Shown piece after piece: positions 17,084 through 26,659 of a stretch of 64,000 bases of DNA. Both the position numbers and the translations under genes were made by a program. Each line of letters begins with the position of its first letter. The stretch's first letter is position 1. This stretch comes from Hyphomicrobiales bacterium (GTDB lineage Bacteria > Pseudomonadota > Alphaproteobacteria > Rhizobiales > Rhizobiaceae), in NCBI GenBank assembly GCA_900466575.1, contig UBMP01000011.1, forward strand, positions 275,719-339,718, written 5' to 3'. The notes beneath the pieces are model-generated. The model worked only from the letters and a program-made list of their open reading frames with translations, was not told the origin of the DNA and did no database searches.

Positions 17084-19441
17084 TTGGTGCACTTGAGAGG
17101 CAGGAATTCCTATTTGGAGATCGAGCGCGTTTTGAGTGCTCACGCTGGGCTTGAGGAGGAACAGCGTTCAAGACTCCTTGCTGCCTTTGCCAAGCTGAAA
17201 GATGAGGCTGACCGCTTCGAACTCCTGTCGGCGGCACTTAACCAGTTGCCCGACGAATTCTTTCTCAAAGATCGTGAAGGTCGCTACATTCTCGCCAACC
17301 GGGAAAGCGAATTCGCCCTGGGTCTTCCTCCTGGCGGCATGAACGGCAAGTTTGATCCAGAGCTTTACGGCGACGCCTACGCGAAGCGTTTTCTGGCCGA
17401 AGACGCCGAAATTTTTGCCAATGGCAGACCGCTTTATTTCGATCCCGTCCAGTGGAAACTACCGCAGGGCGGAGTGCGGTGGAACCATGCCTCCAAATAT
17501 CCCGTGTTCAACGAGGATGGAGAGGTTGTCGCCGTCTGCGGTCAAATCAGGCAATCGACTGAAGCGATGCAGTCGCGCGTGCTTCTGGAAGCGCAGATCG
17601 ATGTTCTGGAAATGCTGGCTGCCGATCGTCCGATCGATGAAGTGTTCGGTCGTATCATTTCCCTTTGCGAGGGATTGCTGGAGGGTTTCTGGGGTTCGAT
17701 CATCGTCTTGACCGCCGACAGTTCAAGGGTTGCGGAGGTCATTGCGCCTTCGATGGCGCGGGATTACGGTCAGGCCCTCGTCGGCTTGATGATCGAGGAT
17801 AATGTCGGAACCTGCGGAACGGCTTGCTATCGCGGCACGCCGATCTACACAGAAGACATCGAGACCGACCCGAACTGGGCGGATTTCAAGTCGCTCGCGG
17901 AGCCTTACGGTCTGCGCTCTTGCTGGTCCATGCCCTATTTCAACGCCGACGAGACCGTGCATGGCACGTTCGCGCTCTATTCGCGCCAGCCCCGGCTGCC
18001 GAGCGAATTCGAGTCTCGCTGCCTTGCGCTGGGCGCCCGGCTTGCGGAGCTTGCAGTCGAGCGGGAGCGGCTTGCCGCACAGTTGCGCATCATGGCCGAG
18101 CGCGACAGTCTGACCGGTCTTCCCAACCGGTCCGCGTTTTCCGAAATTTTTGCGCGGGAACTGGCCGCGGCGCATGGCGAGGACCGTTCGATCGGCGTTG
18201 CCGTTCTTGATATCGATGATTTCAAACTGATCAACGACCGCCACGGTCATGCCGTTGGCGATGCGTTCCTCAGTGCGGTGAGCGGCCGTATGGTCAAGGC
18301 AATCCGTCCCGGCGATGTGGTTGCGCGGCTTGGTGCCGACGAGTTTGTCGTTGTCCTGCGCGAAAGCGAGGGCCTCGATGCTACGGCAGCGCTCCAGCAG
18401 CTTTTGGCTGCGATCCGCAAACCGGTGGATGTCGAGCGGGCGCGACTTGCCGTGTCGGTGACGGCGGGTTTGGCCGTATTCCCTCGTCATGGCGCCGATG
18501 TGCAGGAGTTGCTGAGCCATGCCACGGCAGCCATGCATCGGGCCAAGCAGGTGGGTCGTAACCGTGTCGAGGTTTACGATCCCGAGTTTTCGCGTCTGCA
18601 GGAGCAGCGCCGGCAGCGCATCGAGACGCTGCGCGAATCGATCGCATCCGGTCGGATCGATCTCGATTTCCAACCGTTGATGAACCTGCATGACGGCAGC
18701 ATCTATGCTTTTGAGGCGCTGGCTCGCTGGCAGCACCCCCAAGAGGGACGGCTGGGGCCCGGCGCGTTCATTCCGCTGGCTGAACAGGAAGGGCTGATTG
18801 TCGAACTCGGGGGCGCCGTTTTGACGCGTGCCTGTCTCGAAGCCGCGCGCTGGAATCGCGATTTCGGTATCCGTCGCGGCGTGTCCGTCAATGTTTCCGC
18901 CCAACAGTTCTCCGGTGGCGAGATCCGAGAGCAGGTGCGTAAGGCGCTGGCTGAAAGCGGCCTCGATCCGTCGCTTCTGGAGCTGGAACTCACCGAGTCG
19001 ATGCTGCTCGATGACGAGTGCACGGCGATCGGGATCATGAGCGAGCTGAAGGCGCTGGGAATTTCGATCGCGATTGACGACTTCGGTACCGGTTTCTCCA
19101 ATCTCGGTGCGCTCGCCCGTCTTCCTGTGGATCGCTTGAAGATCGACCGATCGATCATCAGCGACATCGAGACCAATGAGGCTGCCGCTTCGATCGCTTC
19201 CGCCATCATTGCGATGGGGCAGAGGCTGGGTCTGCGCGTGCTCGCTGAAGGCGTCGAAACGGAGGGACAAATGGAGTTCCTGCGCGTCAATCACTGTGAT
19301 GATCTGCAGGGGTTCCTTCTCGGCAGGCCCATGCCGTCGGGCGATTTGCGCGAGCTGTTCGCCAAGGGTGTTTCCCATCCTGGCCGTACCCGGCATGATG
19401 CGGCTGTGCCGCGCCGCTCGGCCGCAGGTCGTCGTCGCTGA
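17084..19441 (+). CDS. PAS-GAF-GGDEF-EAL cyclic-di-GMP protein (degenerate GGDEF, intact EAL)
   Basis: A soluble protein of about 785 residues. In order: PAS-like domain (about 45-155), GAF (about 170-325, ending with ALYSRQPRLPSEFES), GGDEF (about 345-505) and EAL (about 515-765). The cyclase motif reads GADEF instead of GGDEF (about residue 415), so cyclase activity is doubtful, while the inhibitory-site motif R-P-G-D stands at the usual five-residue spacing before it. EAL residues look complete: EALARW, NVSAQQF, LELTES, DDFGTG, KIDRS and EGVET. I infer a phosphodiesterase tuned by c-di-GMP or GTP at the dead cyclase site. No membrane segment is seen. Possible starts are TTG 17084 and GTG 17087. 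A globin gene follows after 75 bases. Confidence 0.93.
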   Translation: MVHLRGRNSYLEIERVLSAHAGLEEEQRSRLLAAFAKLKDEADRFELLSAALNQLPDEFFLKDREGRYILANRESEFALGLPPGGMNGKFDPELYGDAYAKRFLAEDAEIFANGRPLYFDPVQWKLPQGGVRWNHASKYPVFNEDGEVVAVCGQIRQSTEAMQSRVLLEAQIDVLEMLAADRPIDEVFGRIISLCEGLLEGFWGSIIVLTADSSRVAEVIAPSMARDYGQALVGLMIEDNVGTCGTACYRGTPIYTEDIETDPNWADFKSLAEPYGLRSCWSMPYFNADETVHGTFALYSRQPRLPSEFESRCLALGARLAELAVERERLAAQLRIMAERDSLTGLPNRSAFSEIFARELAAAHGEDRSIGVAVLDIDDFKLINDRHGHAVGDAFLSAVSGRMVKAIRPGDVVARLGADEFVVVLRESEGLDATAALQQLLAAIRKPVDVERARLAVSVTAGLAVFPRHGADVQELLSHATAAMHRAKQVGRNRVEVYDPEFSRLQEQRRQRIETLRESIASGRIDLDFQPLMNLHDGSIYAFEALARWQHPQEGRLGPGAFIPLAEQEGLIVELGGAVLTRACLEAARWNRDFGIRRGVSVNVSAQQFSGGEIREQVRKALAESGLDPSLLELELTESMLLDDECTAIGIMSELKALGISIAIDDFGTGFSNLGALARLPVDRLKIDRSIISDIETNEAAASIASAIIAMGQRLGLRVLAEGVETEGQMEFLRVNHCDDLQGFLLGRPMPSGDLRELFAKGVSHPGRTRHDAAVPRRSAAGRRR

Positions 19442-19516
19442 CGCGCCAAATCGCCGCCTTGCCACGCTGATCAGCCCGTGCTTTAGCAGGGCGGTGACGT
19501 CGTGCGGTAACAGGCA

Positions 19517-19927
19517 ATGAGCGAAGAAGAAACCATTACACTTTACGAGGCCATCGGTGGAGAGGAAACGATCCGTAAGCTGGTCGCGCGCTTCTACGAT
19601 CTCATGGACACGTTGCCCGAGGCGAAGAACTGCCGCGCCATTCATCCGCCGAGCCTCGAGCGGTCGCGCGACAAGCTCTACGATTACCTGACCGGCTATA
19701 TGGGCGGGCCGCAGCTTTATATCGAGAAATACGGCCATCCCCGCCTGCGCGCGCGCCATTTCTCGGCGCCGATCGGCATTGCGGAGCGCGACGAATGGCT
19801 GCTTTGCTTCCGCATGGCGATGGACGAGACGATTGCACATCCCAAGCTTCGCGAGATCATCTGGAGGCCTGTCGAGCAGCTCGCTCACCACATGCAAAAC
19901 CGCGAGGAGGGCGAGCCTCATGCGTGA
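19517..19927 (+). CDS. Truncated hemoglobin (group 2-like)
   Basis: A 136-residue 2/2 globin. Group 2 features are visible: the opening LYEAIGGEETIRKLVARFYD (Tyr B10), the GGPQLYIEKYGHPRLRARH segment with the proximal histidine, and the tryptophan of ERDEWLLCF (G8). Such globins bind oxygen or nitric oxide. It starts 75 bases after the GGDEF/EAL gene and overlaps the DUF423 gene by eight bases, so the three may share a transcript. Whether it supplies a gas signal to the neighbouring PAS-GAF protein or protects against NO is open. Confidence 0.92.
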   Translation: MSEEETITLYEAIGGEETIRKLVARFYDLMDTLPEAKNCRAIHPPSLERSRDKLYDYLTGYMGGPQLYIEKYGHPRLRARHFSAPIGIAERDEWLLCFRMAMDETIAHPKLREIIWRPVEQLAHHMQNREEGEPHA

Positions 19928-20300
19928 CGGCGTCCTGATCCGCCTCTTTGGCGTCTTTGCCGGACTTTTCGGCATGTGCGGCATCGGTCTGGCTGCCGCC
20001 GCATCGCATCTGGACGATCAGCGACTGCTCGGCTCAGCGGCGCTCATGTGTCTTGTTCATGCGCCCGCGTTGCTCGGGCTGATCGCGGCCGGCAGTCGCT
20101 TGCGCTTCACCGCGCTTTCCGGCGGCTTGCTGATCCTCGGCGTGCTGCTCTTCGCGGGCGATCTGGTCAAGCGTCACTTCACGGGGGCCGGACTTTTTCC
20201 AATGTCGGCCCCGTCTGGCGGCATGATCATGATGGCCGGATGGCTCATCGTCGGGCTGGGTGCGCTTCTGACGGCTCAACCATCCACGACCGAGGTGTAA
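19920..20300 (+). CDS. DUF423 small membrane protein
   Basis: A 126-residue inner-membrane protein with four hydrophobic segments, matching the DUF423 (YgdD-like) family: FGVFAGLFGMCGIGLAAAASH at the N-terminus and APSGGMIMMAGWLIVGLGAL at the C-terminus. The ATG at 19920 overlaps the globin stop by eight bases (ATGCGTGA). Its function is unknown in any organism I can name with confidence. It converges with the ABM monooxygenase gene, and the two 3-prime ends overlap by 25 bases. Confidence 0.88.
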   Translation: MRDGVLIRLFGVFAGLFGMCGIGLAAAASHLDDQRLLGSAALMCLVHAPALLGLIAAGSRLRFTALSGGLLILGVLLFAGDLVKRHFTGAGLFPMSAPSGGMIMMAGWLIVGLGALLTAQPSTTEV

Positions 20301-20590
20301 CCCTCGAAGACGGGCGGGCCGAGATAGATGCTGCGATTGTCACCGGCATTCCTGTGCGCGGCGCGGAAGTTTTCCGATTTCGTCCAGGCGATGAAGGCGT
20401 CTTCGCTTTCCCAGGTGGAATGCGAGACGAACTGCGTGAAGCCTTCCTCGTCATGGGTCCTGCCGCGAAGGAGGTGGAATTCCACGAAGCCGGGATTTTC
20501 CTTCAGCTTCGAATCGCGGTTGCGCCAGATATCCTCGAACTGGCTTTCGGAGCCCTTGGCGATCTTGAAGCGGTTCATGGCGATATACAT
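20276..20590 (-). CDS. Antibiotic biosynthesis monooxygenase (ABM) domain protein, IsdG/HmoB-like
   Basis: A 104-residue ferredoxin-like ABM protein. The opening MYIAMNRFKIAKGSESQFED, the block PGFVEFHLLRG and the stretch SHSTWESEDAFIAWTKSENF followed by RAAHR are typical of the IsdG/HmoB branch, which includes heme-degrading monooxygenases. The candidate heme-ligand histidine is in SHSTW or RAAHR. It is the last gene of a minus-strand operon after DUF2325 and a small ORF. Heme degradation is inference from family; a quinol monooxygenase is the alternative. Confidence 0.85.
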   Translation of the reverse strand: MYIAMNRFKIAKGSESQFEDIWRNRDSKLKENPGFVEFHLLRGRTHDEEGFTQFVSHSTWESEDAFIAWTKSENFRAAHRNAGDNRSIYLGPPVFEGYTSVVDG

Positions 20591-20605
20591 GTGCGTCTCC
20601 GGAAA

Positions 20606-20833
20606 TCAGTTTTTCGCGCCTACGGCGTCATCAACATGTGGCAGGTTTTCTCGTCCGTTCAAGGGCTTCTCGTGGCGAGAGGGGAAAGCCACGACATTGC
20701 CGGCGATCTCGACGGGCGGCGCGCTGCGGGTCAAAAGATCATAGAGTTCCGGGATCAGCCCGTCGCCATAGGCAGCCGCGATGTCGTGGAGGCGCATCAT
20801 GCCGCCAAGCCCGTTTCCCTCTCCGTCACGCAT
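20606..20833 (-). CDS. Small conserved-looking protein between DUF2325 and ABM genes
   Basis: A 75-residue product I do not recognise. Its ATG overlaps the DUF2325 stop by eight bases (ATGCGTGA), and the ABM gene follows 15 bases later, so it is part of a compact operon and likely real. Visible features are MMRLHDIAAAYGDGLIPELY, a predicted helix, and then VEIAGNVVAFPSRHEKPLNG with a polar tail. There are no cysteines, signal peptide or membrane segment. Starts at the internal methionines 12 or 13 are also possible. Confidence 0.6.
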   Translation of the reverse strand: MRDGEGNGLGGMMRLHDIAAAYGDGLIPELYDLLTRSAPPVEIAGNVVAFPSRHEKPLNGRENLPHVDDAVGAKN

Positions 20834-21227
20834 GTTTCAGCCGTCCGTCCTTGATGTCCTGAAGGGCGCGTTCGAGGCTCGACTTGGAGCCGTTTCGCAA
20901 GGGGATGAAGCGCTTGCCGTGCTTCTTGCAGCCTGTCTTCACGCGCAGGCAGGCGTCGTGGCTGATGCAATCGATGGGGCAGAAAACGCAATCGACGGAG
21001 GGGAGCACCGTGTCGATGCGGCTGACCGCTTCGCGCAGGCCGCCGTCATGGTGGATGAGTTCCGCGCCATGCGCCGAGGCGATTTCGCGCAGATGTGCCA
21101 CCTGGCAATCGCGCCCGCCGACATAGAGAAAACTCTTCAGATCGGCCTTCGCACTGCTCGTCGTACAGTCCGCAGTATTGCCCTTCGAGTCTGCCTTTCG
21201 GTTGTTTTTTCCAGTCTTTTTCGCCAC
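20826..21227 (-). CDS. DUF2325 domain protein
   Basis: A 133-residue DUF2325 protein. After a lysine-rich, probably disordered N-terminus (about 25 residues) comes the domain: FLYVGGRDCQVAHLREIA, ELIHHDGGLREAVSRI, and a cysteine-rich patch CVFCPIDCISHDACLRVK followed by KHGKRFIPLRNGSKSSL. The cysteines (C-x2-C-x3-C-x5-C) could bind a metal or an Fe-S cluster. The biochemical role is unknown. It leads the operon with a small ORF and an IsdG-like monooxygenase; an iron/heme link is a reasonable guess. Confidence 0.85.
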   Translation of the reverse strand: MAKKTGKNNRKADSKGNTADCTTSSAKADLKSFLYVGGRDCQVAHLREIASAHGAELIHHDGGLREAVSRIDTVLPSVDCVFCPIDCISHDACLRVKTGCKKHGKRFIPLRNGSKSSLERALQDIKDGRLKHA

Positions 21228-21334
21228 TTGCGTCCTCCAGAGGATGTCTCAGTGACGGCACCATACAAAACATGATTATTTTGGTAAAGATTAAAGTGGA
21301 TGAAAAGAGTCATCTTTTTTTGATGAAAGAAAAA

Positions 21335-21356
21335 GGCGGCTCCTTTCGGAACCGCC
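21335..21356 (-). terminator. Terminator of pobA
   Basis: Reading leftward, the stem GGCGGTTCC (21356-21348) pairs with GGAGCCGCC (21343-21335; one G-U) around a GAAA tetraloop, followed by TTTTTCTTTC. It lies about 30 bases past the pobA stop. It has all the features of an intrinsic terminator. Confidence 0.88.
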
Positions 21357-21387
21357 AGGGCCTGGGAGGCTTATTTCGTCCTGTCGC

Positions 21388-22650
<1,263 letters not shown>

Positions 22651-22689
22651 TCAAAATATTGTACTTTTGAAACATCTGGAGATGCTGCA

Positions 22690-23568
22690 ATGCGGCAGGC
22701 CATACCGACCTATGCGCTCTATGGCGAGGACCGCTCGGCGGTCGGCGACTTCTGGATTCACTCCGAATCGATCCCTTCGCGCAGCAGCGTCAACCATTGG
22801 GAAATCCGGCCGCACACGCATGAGGCCTTCTTTCAGTTTTTGGATATCAGGGGCGGGGATGGCGAGCTGGTGCTGCCGGATCGCGCAATTCCGCTTCAAC
22901 CCGGTGCGTTGGTTACGGTCCCGCCGGAACGGGTTCATGGCTTCCGATTCTCGCCGGATATTGACGGAAACGTGCTGACCTTCGTGCTCTCGCGGCTTCC
23001 CGTCGTGCCGGCTCCGGCGCTGATGGAGAGCCCGCTTGCGCATGCGCTGAACGAGGGGGAAGAGGATGCGCGGCTGGTGCGCGACCTCATAGGGCGGATT
23101 AATACGGAGGTGGCTGCGGGCTTCGGGATCGACGGCGAGTTCGTGCGGGCGTGTCTCTCGGCGGCGATGATCCTGATTGGCCGCATCGGCGCGGCGGGCG
23201 CACGGCCAACTGGAGAAGCTGAGCGTGACCGCATGCGAATTGAGAAGCTGAAGACGCTGATTGCGCTCAATTTCCGCCAGCAGCAGCCGGTGGAGTACTA
23301 TGCCGAGAAGCTCAAGCTGACGCCCGTCCATCTCAACCGCGTCTGCCGAAAGATCGCCGGGCAATCGGTCGGGCAGCTGATCGACGAGCGTGTGATCGAG
23401 GAGGCGCGGCGCGATCTCGTTTTTACCTCCATGACCGTGCAGCAGATTGCGTTCGATCTCGGCTTTTCCGATCCCGCCTATTTCAACCGGCTGTTCTCCC
23501 GCCAGACCGGCGTGACGCCGAAAGCCTATCGAAACCGCGAGCAGCAAAGGCTTGTCGCCGAAAATTGA
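22690..23568 (+). CDS. AraC-family regulator, probable activator of pobA
   Basis: A 292-residue regulator with a cupin-like sensing domain (about residues 35-110, HWEIRPHTHEAFFQFLDIRG, VTVPPERVHGFRF) and a C-terminal AraC HTH pair (about 195-285, YYAEKLKLTPVHLNRVCRK and IAFDLGFSDPAYFNRLFSR). This is the architecture of PobR-type activators that sense 4-hydroxybenzoate. It is divergent from pobA with 132 bases between starts, an arrangement common for pobA/pobR in Rhizobiaceae. Ligand assignment rests on that context. Confidence 0.9.
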   Translation: MRQAIPTYALYGEDRSAVGDFWIHSESIPSRSSVNHWEIRPHTHEAFFQFLDIRGGDGELVLPDRAIPLQPGALVTVPPERVHGFRFSPDIDGNVLTFVLSRLPVVPAPALMESPLAHALNEGEEDARLVRDLIGRINTEVAAGFGIDGEFVRACLSAAMILIGRIGAAGARPTGEAERDRMRIEKLKTLIALNFRQQQPVEYYAEKLKLTPVHLNRVCRKIAGQSVGQLIDERVIEEARRDLVFTSMTVQQIAFDLGFSDPAYFNRLFSRQTGVTPKAYRNREQQRLVAEN

Positions 23569-23588
23569 TCGTTGCAAAGCGGCGGAAA

Positions 23589-23605
23589 TGCCCAAGCTTT
23601 GGGCA
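23589..23605 (+). terminator. Hairpin downstream of the AraC regulator gene
   Basis: TGCCCAA (23589-23595) pairs exactly with TTGGGCA (23599-23605) around a GCT loop, 20 bases after the stop codon. It is followed by an A-run rather than a T-run on the plus strand, so it is only a weak terminator candidate, or a 3-prime stabilising hairpin. Confidence 0.4.
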
Positions 23606-23702
23606 GGCCAAAAAAATCGTCGCGAGCATATTTTTACCGTTTGATAAAATTTTTGAACTGAGTTAGCGTTCCTCCACTAGCCGTTACACATAGGGGAACA
23701 AC

Positions 23703-25034
23703 ATGGGACGACTGGAACCTGGGATCCATTCCGGCCGGCTTTCGCCTGCTGAATACGACAAGAATTTCTCCGAACTGCATCCGGTCTTTTCGGACCACGA
23801 AGCGCTGGTTGCCTCGGACCGCTGTTATTTCTGTTATGACGCGCCGTGCATGACGGCCTGTCCCACCTCCATCGATGTGCCTCTGTTCATCCGTCAGATC
23901 TCGACGGGGAACGCCATCGGTGCAGCCAAGACGATTTTCGACCAGAACATCATGGGCGGCATGTGCGCCCGCGTCTGTCCCACCGAAACGCTGTGCGAGC
24001 AGGCCTGTGTGCGCAACACGGCCGAGGAGCGCCCGGTCGAGATCGGCCGCCTGCAGCGCTATGCGACCGACAAGGCGATGAACGCCGGCAAGCAGTTCTA
24101 CACGCGGCTAAATTCCAACGGGAAATCGGTCGGCGTCGTTGGTGCGGGTCCGGCAGGTCTGGCCGCCGCGCATCGGCTTGCGATGCATGGCTTCAACGTC
24201 ATGGTCTATGACCATCGCGAAAAGGCCGGCGGCCTCAACGAATATGGCATCGCCACCTACAAGGCGACGGACGATATCGCCCAGAAGGAAGCGGACTATA
24301 TCCTCTCCATCGGCGGCATCGATGTGCTGGATGGCGAGATGCTCGGTCGCGATTTCTCGCTGGCCGATCTTCGGTCGCGGCACGACGCCGTCTTCCTCGG
24401 CATCGGCCTTGGCGGCGTCAACGCACTGACCGTCGAAGGCACGCATGAATTCGGCGTGGTCGATGCCGTCGAGTTCATCGCCAATCTGCGTCAGGCCGAA
24501 ACGAAGAGCGATGTGCCGGTCGGTCGCCGCGTTGTCGTCATTGGCGGCGGCATGACGGCGGTGGATGCGGCAGTCCAAGCCAAGCTCCTCGGTGCCGAAG
24601 AGGTGACGATGTGCTACCGCCGTGGGCAGGAGCATATGAACGCGTCGCTCTTTGAGCAGGAACTGGCCGCCTCCAAGGGCGTGCTGATCCGCCACTGGCT
24701 GGCCCCGAAGGCTGTTCTGAGCCACGGTGGCCACGTCACCGGCATCACGATGGCCTATACCCATCTGGAAAACGGACTGCTGAAGGAAACCGGTCATACG
24801 ATCGATATCGCCTGCGACCAGATCCTGACGGCAATTGGCCAGACGCTCGACATTGCCGGTCTCGATACGATCAAGGTCGAGAAGGGCAAGATCGTCATCG
24901 ACGAAGAGGGCAAAACCTCCGTTGCCGGCGTCTGGGCTGGCGGCGACTGCGCAACCGGTGGCGAGGACCTGACCGTCTCCGCCGTCGCCATGGGCCGCGA
25001 TGCGGCCATGTCCATCATCAAGGCTCTGGCCTGA
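23703..25034 (+). CDS. preT: NAD-dependent dihydropyrimidine dehydrogenase subunit PreT
   Basis: The flavin/Fe-S electron-input subunit of the PreT-PreA enzyme, which reduces uracil and thymine with NADH, the first step of reductive pyrimidine breakdown. Residues 41-105 hold eight or more cysteines in two Fe-S motifs (CYFCYDAPCMTACPTSIDV; MCARVCPTETLCEQAC). Next come an FAD fold (GVVGAGPAGLAAAHRL) and an NAD fold (VVVIGGGMTAVDAAVQAKLL), and the C-terminal GVWAGGDCATGGEDLT. Its 443 residues resemble the glutamate synthase small subunit family, but cotranscription with preA (22 bases apart) decides the role. Confidence 0.94.
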   Translation: MGRLEPGIHSGRLSPAEYDKNFSELHPVFSDHEALVASDRCYFCYDAPCMTACPTSIDVPLFIRQISTGNAIGAAKTIFDQNIMGGMCARVCPTETLCEQACVRNTAEERPVEIGRLQRYATDKAMNAGKQFYTRLNSNGKSVGVVGAGPAGLAAAHRLAMHGFNVMVYDHREKAGGLNEYGIATYKATDDIAQKEADYILSIGGIDVLDGEMLGRDFSLADLRSRHDAVFLGIGLGGVNALTVEGTHEFGVVDAVEFIANLRQAETKSDVPVGRRVVVIGGGMTAVDAAVQAKLLGAEEVTMCYRRGQEHMNASLFEQELAASKGVLIRHWLAPKAVLSHGGHVTGITMAYTHLENGLLKETGHTIDIACDQILTAIGQTLDIAGLDTIKVEKGKIVIDEEGKTSVAGVWAGGDCATGGEDLTVSAVAMGRDAAMSIIKALA

Positions 25035-25056
25035 AGCGCGGGAAGGGGAATTCAAC

Positions 25057-26370
25057 ATGGCTGATATCCGCAACAATTTCGTCGGCATCAAATCGCCCAA
25101 CCCGTTCTGGCTCGCCTCCGCGCCGCCGACCGACAAGGCCTACAATGTCGAGCGCGCCTATGCCGCCGGCTGGGGCGGCGTCGTCTGGAAGACGCTGGGC
25201 GAGGAAGGCCCGCCGGTCGTCAACGTCAACGGTCCGCGCTACGGCGCGATCTGGGGCGCCGACCGCCGTCTTCTCGGTCTGAACAATATCGAGCTGATCA
25301 CCGACCGCCCGCTGCAGATCAACCTTCAGGAAATGAAGGCCGTGAAGAAGAAGTGGCGCGACCGCGCGCTGATCGCCTCGATCATGGTGCCCTGCGAGGA
25401 GGAGGCCTGGAAGGCGATCCTGCCGCTGGTCGAAGAGACCGAGGCCGATGGCATCGAGCTCAACTTCGGCTGTCCGCACGGCATGTCCGAGCGCGGCATG
25501 GGTGCTGCCGTCGGTCAGGTGCCGGAATACGTCGAAATGGTTGTGCGCTGGTGCAAGCAGTACACGCGGATGCCGGTCATCACCAAGCTGACGCCGAATG
25601 TCACAGACATCCGTCGTCCCGCACGCGCGGCGAAGAACGGTGGCACGGATGCCGTGTCGCTGATCAACACGATCAACTCCATCACTGGCGTCGATCTCGA
25701 CACCGGTTCGCCCATGCCCTCCATCGACGGCAAGGGGACGCATGGCGGCTATTGCGGCCCGGCGGTGAAGCCGATCGCGCTCAACATGGTGGCCGAAATC
25801 GCCCGCGATGCGGAGACCTACGGCCTGCCGATCTCCGGCATTGGCGGCGTCACGACGTGGCGCGATGCGGCCGAGTTCCTGATGCTGGGCGCCGGCAACG
25901 TGCAGGTCTGCACGGCGGCCATGACCTATGGCTTCAAGATCGTGCAGGAAATGATCACCGGGCTTGAAGCCTGGATGGACGAGAAGGGCTATGCCACGCT
26001 CGACGATTTCCGCGGCAAGGCCGTGCCGAACGTCACCGACTGGCAGTATCTCAACCTCAACTACATCGCCAAGGCGCATATCGACCAGGACGCCTGCATC
26101 AAGTGCGGCCGCTGCCACATCGCCTGCGAGGACACGTCCCACCAGGCGATCACCAACATGGTCAACGGGGTGCGTCACTTCGAGGTCATCGAAGAGGAAT
26201 GCGTCGCCTGCAACCTCTGCGTCGATGTCTGCCCGGTCGAGAACTGCATCACCATGGTCGAGAAGCAGCCCGGCGACATCGACAAGCGCACCGGCAAGGT
26301 CGTCTCGGCCGATTACGCCAACTGGACGACGCATCCGAACAACCCGATGGCGAAGGTCGCCGCGGAGTGA
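25057..26370 (+). CDS. preA: NAD-dependent dihydropyrimidine dehydrogenase subunit PreA
   Basis: The catalytic FMN/Fe-S subunit that reduces the pyrimidine ring. The N-terminal 330 residues form a dihydroorotate-dehydrogenase-like barrel (FVGIKSPNPFWLASAPPT, ELNFGCPHGMSERGMGAAVG, GIGGVTTWRDAAEFLMLGA). The C-terminus carries two 4Fe-4S ferredoxin motifs (CIKCGRCHIAC; CVACNLCVDVCPVENC). The ATG at 25057 has GGAAGGGGA upstream. At 437 residues it is slightly longer than E. coli PreA. With dihydropyrimidinase and the amidohydrolase it completes the three-step pathway within this window. Confidence 0.96.
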   Translation: MADIRNNFVGIKSPNPFWLASAPPTDKAYNVERAYAAGWGGVVWKTLGEEGPPVVNVNGPRYGAIWGADRRLLGLNNIELITDRPLQINLQEMKAVKKKWRDRALIASIMVPCEEEAWKAILPLVEETEADGIELNFGCPHGMSERGMGAAVGQVPEYVEMVVRWCKQYTRMPVITKLTPNVTDIRRPARAAKNGGTDAVSLINTINSITGVDLDTGSPMPSIDGKGTHGGYCGPAVKPIALNMVAEIARDAETYGLPISGIGGVTTWRDAAEFLMLGAGNVQVCTAAMTYGFKIVQEMITGLEAWMDEKGYATLDDFRGKAVPNVTDWQYLNLNYIAKAHIDQDACIKCGRCHIACEDTSHQAITNMVNGVRHFEVIEEECVACNLCVDVCPVENCITMVEKQPGDIDKRTGKVVSADYANWTTHPNNPMAKVAAE

Positions 26371-26380
26371 GGAAATGGGC

Positions 26381-26404
26381 AGGGCCTCCGGAAACGGGGG
26401 CCTT
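26381..26404 (+). terminator. Terminator of preT-preA
   Basis: AGGGCCTCCG (26381-26390) pairs with CGGGGGCCTT (26395-26404; two G-U pairs) around a GAAA tetraloop, ten bases after the preA stop. GTCGTTTGT follows. The stem and loop are strong, while the T-tract is weak. Confidence 0.7.
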
Positions 26405-26439
26405 GTCGTTTGTGGACGCGGTGCAAGGCGGTGCTCCAT

Positions 26440-26545
26440 CTGTCTCCCTTCTTGTGGGGAGATGGCGGCAGCCAGAGGGGGACTTGCCATGATCGCTTGA
26501 TCAAGCGGATAGAAAGGCTCCTCCCCACAAGGGGGAGGAAGAGTG
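26440..26545. repeat. RIME-like palindromic repeat after preA
   Basis: CTGTCTCCCTTCTTGTGGGG (26440-26459) faces CTCCCCACAAGGGGGAG (26521-26537). In the middle is a perfect 14-base palindrome CGCTTGATCAAGCG (26494-26507). The element type is the same as at 11003-11122 and 63628-63808. No gene lies between preA and the following transporter gene apart from this repeat. Confidence 0.7.
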
Positions 26546-26659
26546 ACCGTCGCGATTGCGGCATCAACAAAAGTGCGGCAGCCTCAACAATATCTGTTGG
26601 TCATGGGCGCCTTATCGTGAAAAGCTTCCGCTTCCAGCAAGACGAATCCGAGTGCCTGC

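Noticed and set aside
17723..19984. 753-codon open frame antisense to the GGDEF/EAL gene
   Set aside because: It is a GC-driven shadow; the plus-strand protein has complete, recognisable domains.
25018..26490. 490-codon open frame antisense to preA
   Set aside because: It covers preA, whose Fe-S motifs prove the coding strand.
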